Positions 24,654 through 32,613 of a stretch of 64,000 nt of DNA are shown here, piece by piece. The position numbers and the translations under genes are program-made. The DNA is from RPQJ01 sp963707145 (GTDB taxonomy: Bacteria; Pseudomonadota; Gammaproteobacteria; Steroidobacterales; Steroidobacteraceae), in assembly GCA_963707145.1 (NCBI GenBank), contig CAVPOQ010000007.1, positions 124,001 to 188,000 of the forward strand, in the 5' to 3' direction. Under the pieces are notes generated by a model that worked only from the letters and a program-made list of their open reading frames with translations, ran no database searches and was not told the DNA's origin. The first letter of the stretch is position 1. Each line of letters opens with the position of its first letter.

Positions 24654-26860
24654 AGCGCATGGACAGGCAACTCAGGTCCCAGGTCGTCTTCCATCTCACC
24701 GGCCGCCACGTCGAGGGCGGGACGGGCGAGTCTGCCGTCGCCGGGATGCGGCCGGCGCTGATGGCCGCCTACCGCGACCTGCACGCGCTGCGCTACGACT
24801 TCCCGGTGATCCTCGCAACGTCCGGCGGCGAGCGCGTGCTGTCCCTGAGTGCCGCGGTGGACGCGGCGCTGCGCGCCGTCGCGCCGCCCGGGGTGGCGGG
24901 CGAGGCTCTGCGACGGAGAGGATTGAAGATCGAGCGCGGGATCTGCCGGCTCGCGGTCGCGGGAGAGCGCGGCACGCTGTCGGAACTGTGGGAGCGCGCG
25001 GTGCAGGCGCTCGTGGCGGACGGCGACGACGCGTTCCGCCGCGACGCCGGCAAGGTCCGGGAGGCGCTCGAGGTCGACGGCGAGGTGGCCGACTGCGACG
25101 CGGCCTTGCCGGCGCGATTCCTGCGACATGTCTGGTCGGCGGTGCAGCAGGAGAAGGCGCGCATCGCCTGGGAACGCATCGGCCGGCTCGTGATCCGGCT
25201 CGGCGACATCCTGCGGGCCGATCGCGCCCGCTCGCAGGCGGCGCTGGAGCAGCCGGCGCTGCAGGCCTGCTTCGGCGGCGCGCATCACGAGCTGTTCGAC
25301 TTCGGAGCCATGTCGCGGCTGCTGTCGCACGGCGGGCCGCGCGGCGGGCTCGGCGAACGCCGACGCCAGCGCGTCGAGGAGGCGCTGGAGGCGCTGAGGG
25401 CGCAACGCTTCTTCCCCAGTGGGGAGCGGGCGGGCGCCGTCCACGGGTTCGAGTTCGACACGGCCGGCGCCGCCCTTGCGGCCTTCCGCGAGCGACTGCC
25501 TGAGCTCGCAGACCTGCTCAAGGCCCTGCAGGTCGCCGAGCTCGAGGCGGGCGGCGACTACGTCGAGGACCAGCACGACGCCCTGTTCGCTGCGTTCGGC
25601 GCACATTCCGTGACGCCGATGGATCTCGAGTTCTTCCCCGACTACCTGGTCTGCGTCGAAGCCGGCCAGCCCGTAGCGCAGGGCGGCCTGGCGGAGGCGC
25701 TGTCCGCCGGCGTGCCGCTCAAGGTCGTCGTGCGCGTGGCGGACCTCGTCGAGGAGCCGGGTGCCGACCAGGGCCACCTCGCGTTCGGCCTGCGCGGCGC
25801 GCAGCTCGCCAGCGCCGCGATGAGCTTCGACGACGTGTTCGTGCTGCAGAGCGCGGCCTCGAACCTGCTGCAGCTTCGCGAGCGAGTCCAGAGCGGACTT
25901 CGCTATGCAGGGCCGGCGTTGTTCAGCGTCTATGCCGCGCCCGACGGCGGCTCGCTGCCTGGCTACCTGCAGGCCGCGGCGGCGATGCAGTCACGGGCCT
26001 TCCCGGCTTTCAGCTACGACCCGGAGGCCGGTAGCGATCTCTCCTCGCGGTTCTGCCTCGAGAACAACCCGCAGCCCGAGCGGGACTGGCCGCTCGAGCG
26101 TTTGCAGTACTGCGACCCCGACCTGCAGTCGGTGAGCGAGGAGGTCGCCTTCACGTTCGCCGATTTCGCCCTGTGCGACCCGCGCTGCGCGGGGCACTTC
26201 GAGCCCGTGCCGCGCGCGGCCTGGGGTGAGGGCATGCTGGGCGCGCAGGAATGGCTGGGGCGCCCGTTGCGCGACCCGATGCTGGGCGTGCCCTACGTGC
26301 TCGCAGTGGACGAGGCCGACCTGCTGAGCCGCCTGGTGGTGGACGAGCGGCTGATGCGGGCCGCACAGCGTTGTCGCGAAGCCTGGCACCGCCTGCAGGG
26401 CCTCGGCGGGATCCACGACTCGCGGACCGAGCGCCGGCTGGCGCGCGAGCGGCAGGCGTGGGAGGAGGCGCACCAGCGCGAACTGTCCGCCGCAGCGTCC
26501 GCGGCGCCGGCTACGGTACCGGAGAGCGCGGCGGCGGTGCCGGCCGCAACGCCCGCGGCGGTGTCCCCTGCCACCGCCCCGGCAGCAGTGGAGGCCGAGC
26601 CCGCCCGCAACCCCGACGAGCCCCACATCGAGACCGTGCGCTGCTCGAGCTGCAACGAGTGCACGCAGATCAACCCGCGCATGTTTGCCTACAACGAAAA
26701 CAAGCAGGCCTACATCGCCGACTTGAAGGCAGGCAGCTACAGGCAGATCGTCGAAGCCGCGGAGAGCTGCCAGCTCTCGATCATCCACCCCGGCAAGCCC
26801 TGGGATCCGGGCGAGCCCGGCCTCGAGGAACTGCAGGAGCGCGCGAAGCCGTTTCTCTGA
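24650..26860 (+). CDS. Unrecognised ~660-residue protein with C-terminal [4Fe-4S] ferredoxin domain, KorAB-linked
   Basis: A 736-aa protein (GTG 24650 overlapping the korB stop; ATG 24659 is an alternative). Residues 1 to about 610 match nothing I can name. They include charged helical stretches and blocks such as FFPDYLVCVEAGQPVAQGGL, VRVADLVEEPGADQGHLAFG and ALCDPRCAGHFEPVP. An Ala/Pro-rich flexible linker (about 615-655) precedes a ferredoxin domain with cysteines at about 665, 668, 671 and 707 (RCSSCNECTQINPRMFAYNE, then AAESCQLSIIHPGKPWDPGE), enough for one [4Fe-4S] cluster. Its position and overlap with korB suggest a dedicated electron carrier or third subunit of the 2-oxoacid oxidoreductase, fused to a regulatory or scaffolding region. 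No signal peptide or membrane helix is seen, so it is cytosolic. Confidence 0.75.
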   Translation: MKRMDRQLRSQVVFHLTGRHVEGGTGESAVAGMRPALMAAYRDLHALRYDFPVILATSGGERVLSLSAAVDAALRAVAPPGVAGEALRRRGLKIERGICRLAVAGERGTLSELWERAVQALVADGDDAFRRDAGKVREALEVDGEVADCDAALPARFLRHVWSAVQQEKARIAWERIGRLVIRLGDILRADRARSQAALEQPALQACFGGAHHELFDFGAMSRLLSHGGPRGGLGERRRQRVEEALEALRAQRFFPSGERAGAVHGFEFDTAGAALAAFRERLPELADLLKALQVAELEAGGDYVEDQHDALFAAFGAHSVTPMDLEFFPDYLVCVEAGQPVAQGGLAEALSAGVPLKVVVRVADLVEEPGADQGHLAFGLRGAQLASAAMSFDDVFVLQSAASNLLQLRERVQSGLRYAGPALFSVYAAPDGGSLPGYLQAAAAMQSRAFPAFSYDPEAGSDLSSRFCLENNPQPERDWPLERLQYCDPDLQSVSEEVAFTFADFALCDPRCAGHFEPVPRAAWGEGMLGAQEWLGRPLRDPMLGVPYVLAVDEADLLSRLVVDERLMRAAQRCREAWHRLQGLGGIHDSRTERRLARERQAWEEAHQRELSAAASAAPATVPESAAAVPAATPAAVSPATAPAAVEAEPARNPDEPHIETVRCSSCNECTQINPRMFAYNENKQAYIADLKAGSYRQIVEAAESCQLSIIHPGKPWDPGEPGLEELQERAKPFL

Positions 26861-26863
26861 GGG

Positions 26864-26879
26864 GGCGGCCATCGCCGCC
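26864..26879 (+). terminator. Short GC hairpin after the Nfn/Kor operon
   Basis: GGCGGC-CATC-GCCGCC forms a perfect 6-bp stem with a 4-nt loop, starting 4 nt after the stop of the ferredoxin-tailed gene. No T run follows, so intrinsic termination would be weak. It marks the likely operon end before mtnP. Confidence 0.35.
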
Positions 26880-26929
26880 GGCGGGGCGCCTCGGGTAAGC
26901 TCGGGCGCATCGTCCGGCGGAAGGATGCG

Positions 26930-27808
26930 ATGACCAAGGCAGTGCTCGGAATCATCGGCGGCTCAGGAATCTACGACCTGCCCGGCATCGAGGACGTGCG
27001 CGAGGAGCGCATCGGCACGCCCTGGGGCGAGCCCTCCGACGTGCTGCGCATCGGCCGCGCCGGCGCCACGGAGGTCGTATTCCTGCCCCGCCACGGCCGC
27101 GGCCACCGGCTGCCGCCGTCGGAGATCAACTACCGGGCCAACATCGATGCGCTGAAGCAGCTCGGCGTGACCGATCTCGTCTCGTTCTCGGCCTGCGGGT
27201 CCTATCGGGACGAGCTGAGCCCCGGGACCTTCGTGCTGGTGGACAACTTCGTCGACCGCACGGTCCGCCGCGAGAGCTCGTTCTTCGGGGCCGGCTGCGT
27301 CGCCCACGTGTCGTTCGCGCACCCGGTCGGGCCGGCGCTGCAGGGGCTCGTGGCGCGCGCGGCCGAGGACGAGGGCATCCCGTTGCGCCGCGGCGGCACC
27401 GCCGTGTGCATGGAGGGGCCGCAGTTCTCGACACTTGCGGAGTCGCTCACCTACCGGCAGCTCGGCTACGACGTCATCCACATGACCTCGATGCCCGAGG
27501 CCAAGCTGGCGCGCGAGGCGGAGATCACCTATGCGTGCGTGGCGATGGTGACGGACTACGACTGCTGGCACGAGGTGCACGGCGCGGTGGACGTCGCGAG
27601 CCTGATCGCGGTCATGAACGAGAACCGCGGCAAGGCGCAGCGACTGTTCGCGCGGCTGGCCCGGGACTTCCCCGGTGAGCGCATCCCGTGCCCGGCGGGC
27701 TCCCACCGCGCGCTCGACGGCGCGATCATCACGCATCCCGAGGCGCGCGACCCGCGTGTGGTCGCGAGGCTGCGCACGGTCGCCGGCCGCGTGCTCGAGG
27801 GCGGCTGA
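26930..27808 (+). CDS. mtnP: 5'-methylthioadenosine phosphorylase (MtnP)
   Basis: A 292-aa purine-nucleoside phosphorylase of the MTAP family that splits 5'-methylthioadenosine (and probably 5'-deoxyadenosine) with phosphate into adenine and 5-methylthioribose 1-phosphate. Motifs: LGIIGGSGIYDLPGIE (phosphate loop), FLPRHGRGHRLPPSEINYRA (phosphate/ribose site), GTAVCMEGPQFSTLAESLTY and the base-site VAMVTDYDCWHEV, whose two Asp residues are those used for 6-amino purines. That favours adenine over the 6-oxo base used by methylthioinosine phosphorylase. A GGCGGAAGGATG stretch precedes ATG 26930. It is first in a three-gene run with mtnA and a class II aldolase. Confidence 0.93.
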   Translation: MTKAVLGIIGGSGIYDLPGIEDVREERIGTPWGEPSDVLRIGRAGATEVVFLPRHGRGHRLPPSEINYRANIDALKQLGVTDLVSFSACGSYRDELSPGTFVLVDNFVDRTVRRESSFFGAGCVAHVSFAHPVGPALQGLVARAAEDEGIPLRRGGTAVCMEGPQFSTLAESLTYRQLGYDVIHMTSMPEAKLAREAEITYACVAMVTDYDCWHEVHGAVDVASLIAVMNENRGKAQRLFARLARDFPGERIPCPAGSHRALDGAIITHPEARDPRVVARLRTVAGRVLEGG

Positions 27809-27824
27809 GGCGTCTGCGGCCCGC

Positions 27825-28922
27825 ATGAAGGTCCACGGCCGCGACTACCGCACGATCTTCCTCGGCGACGATGGCTGGACGGTCGTGGTCATCGACCAGA
27901 CGCGCCTGCCGTTCGCCTTCGAACTGCGTGAACTGCGCAGCGCGGAGCAGGCCGCCGCGGCGATCCGGGACATGGTGGTGCGCGGCGCGCCGCTGATCGG
28001 CGTGACCGCGGCCTACGGCGTGGCGCTCGGCATGCGCTCCGACGCTGGCGACGCCGGGCTGCGGCGGGTCGTGGAACTGCTCGCCGCGACGCGTCCGACC
28101 GCTGTCAACCTGCGCTGGGCGCTGGCGCGTGTGGAGTCGGCACTGGCGGCGGTGGCGCCCGAGGCGCGTGCCGCACGCGCCTATGCGGAAGCCGCGCGGA
28201 TCGCCGACGAGGACGTGGCCGCCTGTGCCGCGATCGGTCGCCATGGCCGCGCGATCATCGAGCGGCTCGCCGCGGTGCGGGCCGGCGCTCCGGTACGCGT
28301 GCTCACCCACTGCAACGCCGGCTGGCTCGCCTGCGTCGACTGGGGCACGGCGCTCGCGCCCGTCTACGCGGCGCACGAGGCCGGTCTGCCCGTGCACGTC
28401 TGGGTGGACGAGACCCGTCCGCGCAACCAGGGCGCCGCACTCACCGCGTTCGAACTCGGCGCCCACGGTATCCCGCACACGGTGATCGCCGACAATGCCG
28501 GCGGCCACCTGATGCAGCACGGCGAGGTGGACGTCTGCATCGTGGGCAGCGACCGCACCACCGCGGCAGGCGACGTCGCGAACAAGATCGGCACGTATCT
28601 GAAGGCGCTCGCGGCGCGCGACAACGGCGTGCCGTTCTACGCGGCGCTGCCGTCCTCGACCATCGACTGGACGATCGCGGACGGCGTGCGCGAGGTGCCC
28701 ATCGAGGAACGCACTGCCCGGGAAGTGACCCACGTGTCCGGGCGCGCGGACGACGGCCGACTGCTCGAGGTGCAGGTCACGGCGCCGGGCAGCGCGGTCG
28801 CAAATCCCGCCTTCGACGTGACGCCGGCCCGGCTCGTCACGGGCATCATCACCGAGCGTGGCGTGTCGGCGGCGAGTCGTGCCGGACTCGCCGCGGCGTA
28901 CCCGGAACGGGCGGAGGCCTGA
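27825..28922 (+). CDS. mtnA: S-methyl-5-thioribose-1-phosphate isomerase (MtnA)
   Basis: A 365-aa aldose-ketose isomerase related to eIF2B subunits that converts 5-methylthioribose 1-phosphate to the ribulose form. Motifs: MVVRGAPLIGVTAAYGVALG, AVNLRWALARVE, the catalytic cysteine in VLTHCNAGWLACVDWGTALA, VWVDETRPRNQGAALTAFEL and the catalytic aspartate in CIVGSDRTTAAGDVANKIGT. Length and all motifs are normal. ATG 27825 lies 16 nt after mtnP, and its stop abuts the next ATG. Confidence 0.95.
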   Translation: MKVHGRDYRTIFLGDDGWTVVVIDQTRLPFAFELRELRSAEQAAAAIRDMVVRGAPLIGVTAAYGVALGMRSDAGDAGLRRVVELLAATRPTAVNLRWALARVESALAAVAPEARAARAYAEAARIADEDVAACAAIGRHGRAIIERLAAVRAGAPVRVLTHCNAGWLACVDWGTALAPVYAAHEAGLPVHVWVDETRPRNQGAALTAFELGAHGIPHTVIADNAGGHLMQHGEVDVCIVGSDRTTAAGDVANKIGTYLKALAARDNGVPFYAALPSSTIDWTIADGVREVPIEERTAREVTHVSGRADDGRLLEVQVTAPGSAVANPAFDVTPARLVTGIITERGVSAASRAGLAAAYPERAEA

Positions 28923-29570
28923 ATGACGCAACTGGACCCACGCGCAGAGATCATCGCCGTCGCGCAGGCGCTCGATGCCGCGGGGCTGGTGCCGAACAAA
29001 TCCGGCAACGTTTCCGGCCGCACGTCGGACGGATTCCTGATCACGCCGGCCGGCGTGCCGTATGCCGACCTCGTGCCCAGGCACCTCGTCGCGCTGCGCC
29101 TCGCGGGCGAGCCCGATCCCGCCGGAGCGCGGCCGTCGTCGGAGTGGCGCATGCACGCGGCGGTCTACGTCGCGCGGCCCGAGGTGCGCGCCATCGTGCA
29201 CACGCACAGCCCGCAGGCCACCGCGCTTGCCTGCGCCGGCCGCGGCATTCCGCCGTTCCACTACATGATCGCGCTCGCCGGCGGCGACATCCGCTGCATG
29301 CCGTACGCAACGTTTGGCACCGCCGGGCTCGCTGCGGCCGCGGTGCGCGGGCTCGAGGGCCGGCGCGCCACGCTGCTGTCGAATCACGGCGTGCTGGCCG
29401 TGGGCGACTCGCTGCGCGCGGCGTATGCCGTCGCCATCGAGGTCGAGAACCTCGCCACGCAGTACCTCGCGCTGCTCGCCGCGGGCCTCGAGCCGCGGCT
29501 GCTCGACGACGCCGAACTCGCGCGCGTCATCGAGAAGTTCTCGGACTACGGCCGGCTCGCGCGCGACTGA
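28923..29570 (+). CDS. Class II aldolase/adducin family protein, probable 5-(methylthio)ribulose-1-phosphate aldolase
   Basis: A 215-aa zinc-dependent aldolase of the fuculose-phosphate aldolase fold. Metal and substrate motifs: NKSGNVSGRTSDGFLITPAG (phosphate-binding N-terminus), SSEWRMHAAVYVARPEVRAI, the His-x-His in VHTHSPQATALACAGRGIPP, and the third histidine in TLLSNHGVLAVG. The fold includes both MtnB dehydratases and Ald2-type aldolases. The absence here of mtnC, mtnD and other universal-pathway genes, and the tight mtnP-mtnA linkage, favour the aldolase of the DHAP shunt, giving DHAP and methylthioacetaldehyde. MtnB remains possible. It is directly adjacent to the mtnA stop. Confidence 0.85.
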   Translation: MTQLDPRAEIIAVAQALDAAGLVPNKSGNVSGRTSDGFLITPAGVPYADLVPRHLVALRLAGEPDPAGARPSSEWRMHAAVYVARPEVRAIVHTHSPQATALACAGRGIPPFHYMIALAGGDIRCMPYATFGTAGLAAAAVRGLEGRRATLLSNHGVLAVGDSLRAAYAVAIEVENLATQYLALLAAGLEPRLLDDAELARVIEKFSDYGRLARD

Positions 29571-29634
29571 GAGTCATCGCGTCGCAGTCCCCGGACACGA
29601 CCGGGACGGGGCAGGAAGAGGGGAGAATCGGACT

Positions 29635-30093
29635 ATGGGTACTGGCATTTCGCGGATCACACGCATCGAGCTGCTATACGTCGCGCTGGCGGTACTGGGG
29701 CTCGTCGGCAGCTGGGCGCAGGTGTCGGGGTATCTCGGGCACGGCCTCGTGGCCGGCAACCTGCTGTTCTGGAGGGAAGCGGTCGCGACGCCGGCCGGCA
29801 CCTTCCTCACCGTGGACGTGCTGGTACTCGCCGCGGCGTTGTTCGTGTGGATCTTCGCGGAAGGGCGTCGGCTCGGCATCGGCACTGCATGGCTGTGGGG
29901 GTACTTCCTCGCGAGCCTGCTGGTCGCGATCAGCTGCGCCGTACCGCTGTTCCTCGCGCACCGGAGCCGGCGCATCCGCCTCCACCATGCTGCCGATGCG
30001 GGCGCCCCTGCGGCCGGCGACTGGATCGCCATCTCGGTCGCGATCGTGCTGGCACTGGTCGCGGTCGCCCACAGCCTGCGCAACGCCGCCTGA
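29635..30093 (+). CDS. DUF2834-type four-helix membrane protein
   Basis: A 152-aa integral membrane protein with four hydrophobic helices (LLYVALAVLGLVGSWAQV; GTFLTVDVLVLAAALFVWIF; AWLWGYFLASLLVAISCAVP; WIAISVAIVLALVAVAHSL). The second and third helices are linked by the conserved AEGRRLGIGTAWLWGYF loop seen in DUF2834 proteins. The function is unknown. ATG 29635 has a purine-rich stretch (GGAAGAGGGGAGAA) upstream as ribosome-binding site. Confidence 0.75.
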   Translation: MGTGISRITRIELLYVALAVLGLVGSWAQVSGYLGHGLVAGNLLFWREAVATPAGTFLTVDVLVLAAALFVWIFAEGRRLGIGTAWLWGYFLASLLVAISCAVPLFLAHRSRRIRLHHAADAGAPAAGDWIAISVAIVLALVAVAHSLRNAA

Positions 30094-30218
30094 GCGGGCA
30101 GTCGCCGACCCTGCGCGCACCCTGAGTCGAACCCGAGGCAGGCCGGCGCCGCGGTGTGGAGCAATGGCCGGGGGTCCGGTAAGGTGCCGGGTCACCACTG
30201 CAAGCCCTGAGGCCGACC

Positions 30219-32321
30219 ATGCTGCATCGCTTCCTCGTCGCTGCGCTCGCTCTGGGTGCCGCGCTTCCCGCCGTCGCCCAGACCGGCGTCCCCTTCAGCG
30301 CCGAGCGCTCCTGGCAGGTCCAGCGCATCGGCAATCCGGCGATCACGCCCGACGGCAGGACCATCGTCGCACCGGTCACGAAGTTCGACCTGAAGGAGAA
30401 CAAGGGCCTCACCGACCTCTGGCTCTGGTCGGCCGACGGCTCGGTGCAGCGCGCGCTCACCACGAACCCGGCATCGGATTCCTCGCCGGTGATCAGCCCC
30501 GACGGCGGGACGGTCGCCTTCGTCAGCCAGCGCAACGGCGACAGCGCGCCGCAGCTCTACCTGATGCCGCTCGCCGGCGGCGAACCCGCGCGCCTCACCA
30601 GCGTACCGACCGGCGTCGCGCAGCCGAAGTGGTTCCCCGACGGCAAGCGGATCGCGTTCCTCAGCCGCGTGTGGATCGACCTCGACACCATGGACAAGCA
30701 GGCCGCGCGGCAGAAGGAGCGCGCCGACGCCAAGTCCAGCGCGCAGATCTGGGACATCGGCCCGATCTACTTCTGGGACACGTGGCTCGACGACCGCCAG
30801 CTGCACGTCATGAGCGTCGGCATCGCCGGCGGCGATCCGGCCAACCTGACCGTCGGCACGGGCTTCGAACTGCCGCGCTCGGCGGTGCAGCTCGAGTCGC
30901 CGCTGTACGACATCGCGCCCGACGGCAGGGAACTCGCCTTCGTCGCGGACTCCAATCCCGCCGTCAACGTCGTCAATCTCGACGTGTTCACGGTCCCGGT
31001 CGGCGGCAGGCAGGCCGTGAACCGCACTGCGTCGAACGAAGCCGCGGACTCCGTGCCGCTCTACAGCCCCGACGGGCGCTGGCTCGCCTGGGGCCAGCAG
31101 CGCATCAAGGGCTTCTACGGCGACCTGCGCCGCCTGATGCTGCTCGATCGACGCTCCGGCGCGGCGCGCCAGGTGGTGGACGAGTCCTGGGACCGCTCGG
31201 CCGACGGGCTCGCATGGGCGCCGAACTCGAAGCACCTCTACGGCGCGATCGACGACGCGGGCACGGTGCGCGTCTACGAGTTCCCGCTCGAGGGCAAGCC
31301 GCGCGCGCTCACCGGCGACGCGAGCGTCTCCTCGCTGGCCGTGGCCTCGGGCAGCGGCACCGTCGTCGGCCTGCGCCAGACATTCGTCGAGCCGCCGACG
31401 CTGGTGCGCATCGAGCCGAAGTCGAAGAAGGTGACGAAGCTGAGCACGCTCAACGACGCGCTGCTCGCCGGGACGTCGCTCGGCACGTTCGAGAGCGTCA
31501 CGTATACGGGCTCCAACGGCAAGCCGATCCAGATGTGGGTCAACTATCCGCCGGGCTTCGACAAGTCGAAGAAGTATCCGCTGTTCATGCTGATCCACGG
31601 CGGGCCGCACAACGGCATCACCAACGGCATGGCGTTTCGCTGGAACGCGCAGGTGTTCGGCAGCTGGGGCTATGTGACCGGCTGGCCGAACTTCCACGGC
31701 TCGTCCGGGTTCGGCAATGCCTTCACCGACTCGATCAACCCCGACTGGGCCACGTTGCCCTACCAGGACGTGATCGCCGCCGCCGACTGGTTCGCGCAGC
31801 AGCCGTGGATCGACGCGGAGCGCATGGTGGCAGGTGGTGGCAGCTACGGTGGCTACCTCACCTCGCTCATTCTCGGCCGGCCGCACCCGTTCAAGGCGCT
31901 GGTCGCGCACGCGGCCGTCTACAACCTCTACACGCAGGTCGCCGCGGATTTCTCGTTCGAGACGCCGCGCTTCGGACCGTTCTGGACGCCCGAGCAGGAG
32001 ACGCTGTTCCGGCAGATTTCGCCGCACTTCGGCGCGGCGAACTTCAGCACGCCGACGCTGATCGTGCACGGCCAGAAGGACTACCGCGTGCCGGTGAACC
32101 ACGGCATCGAGCTGTACCAGGCGCTGCTGCAGAAGGGCGTGCCGACCCGCCTGCTGTACTTCAACGACGAGAACCACTGGGTGCTCAAGCCCGGCAACTC
32201 GCTGGTGTGGTACCGCGAGGTGAAGGACTGGCTCGACCGGTACACGCAGCCGGTGCCGTCGAAAGCCGCCGACGCGACGCAGTCGCCGGCGGCGAGTTCG
32301 TCGGCGGCCGCTGCGCACTGA
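30219..32321 (+). CDS. Secreted S9-family peptidase (acylaminoacyl/dipeptidyl peptidase type)
   Basis: A 700-aa exported serine peptidase with a signal peptide (MLHRFLVAALALGAALPAVA). A WD40/TolB-like propeller repeats Asp-Gly motifs (NPAITPDGRTIVAP, SPVISPDGGTVAFVSQ, YSPDGRWLAWGQQ). The C-terminal alpha/beta hydrolase has LFMLIHGGPHNGITNGMAFR, the nucleophile in RMVAGGGSYGGYLTSLILGR, the aspartate in LIVHGQKDYRVPVNHG and the histidine in YFNDENHWVLKPGNS, so the triad is complete. It probably degrades oligopeptides in the periplasm. The tail after residue 680 is Ala/Ser-rich. It is a single-gene unit. Confidence 0.92.
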   Translation: MLHRFLVAALALGAALPAVAQTGVPFSAERSWQVQRIGNPAITPDGRTIVAPVTKFDLKENKGLTDLWLWSADGSVQRALTTNPASDSSPVISPDGGTVAFVSQRNGDSAPQLYLMPLAGGEPARLTSVPTGVAQPKWFPDGKRIAFLSRVWIDLDTMDKQAARQKERADAKSSAQIWDIGPIYFWDTWLDDRQLHVMSVGIAGGDPANLTVGTGFELPRSAVQLESPLYDIAPDGRELAFVADSNPAVNVVNLDVFTVPVGGRQAVNRTASNEAADSVPLYSPDGRWLAWGQQRIKGFYGDLRRLMLLDRRSGAARQVVDESWDRSADGLAWAPNSKHLYGAIDDAGTVRVYEFPLEGKPRALTGDASVSSLAVASGSGTVVGLRQTFVEPPTLVRIEPKSKKVTKLSTLNDALLAGTSLGTFESVTYTGSNGKPIQMWVNYPPGFDKSKKYPLFMLIHGGPHNGITNGMAFRWNAQVFGSWGYVTGWPNFHGSSGFGNAFTDSINPDWATLPYQDVIAAADWFAQQPWIDAERMVAGGGSYGGYLTSLILGRPHPFKALVAHAAVYNLYTQVAADFSFETPRFGPFWTPEQETLFRQISPHFGAANFSTPTLIVHGQKDYRVPVNHGIELYQALLQKGVPTRLLYFNDENHWVLKPGNSLVWYREVKDWLDRYTQPVPSKAADATQSPAASSSAAAAH

Positions 32322-32374
32322 CGACCGCGTCCCGTGGGCGCACGCCGCGACCGGTCAGTTGGAGGCCGTGGCCG

Positions 32375-32557
32375 ATGCCGCCGTCGCGTGTGGTCGAGCG
32401 GCCGTTCGGGAGCGGTCGCTGGCAGGCGGTCGGCAGCGTGCTGTGGGGAGAGGGCAACTCGGACGTCGCGTTCCACGACAACGAGGTCTTCATGATCAAC
32501 GCCGGCGTGGTGTATCGTTTCGGCGCGCGTGCAGCGCTGGCCAGCGCGGCGCAGTGA
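32375..32557 (+). pseudogene. Fragment resembling the C-terminus of an outer-membrane beta-barrel
   Basis: A 60-codon frame contains VGSVLWGEGNSDVAFHDNEV followed by FMINAGVVYRFGARA. The alternating hydrophobic pattern and the GVVYRF end resemble the last strands of an outer-membrane porin or OmpW-like barrel. No preceding barrel sequence is present, and the upstream 50 bp after the peptidase stop show nothing. I take it as a leftover of a deleted gene, or a very short unrelated gene. Confidence 0.35.
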
Positions 32558-32613
32558 CGGCACACCCGATCCAGACAGAGACTGCCGCACCGTCGGCACC
32601 CAGGGGAGAACAA

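Noticed and set aside
29144..32557. Long + strand frame overlapping mtnB-like, DUF2834 and S9 peptidase genes
   Set aside because: Out of frame with three well-supported genes and with shadow-like composition. Only its last 60 codons (after 32375) fall outside real genes and are reported separately.
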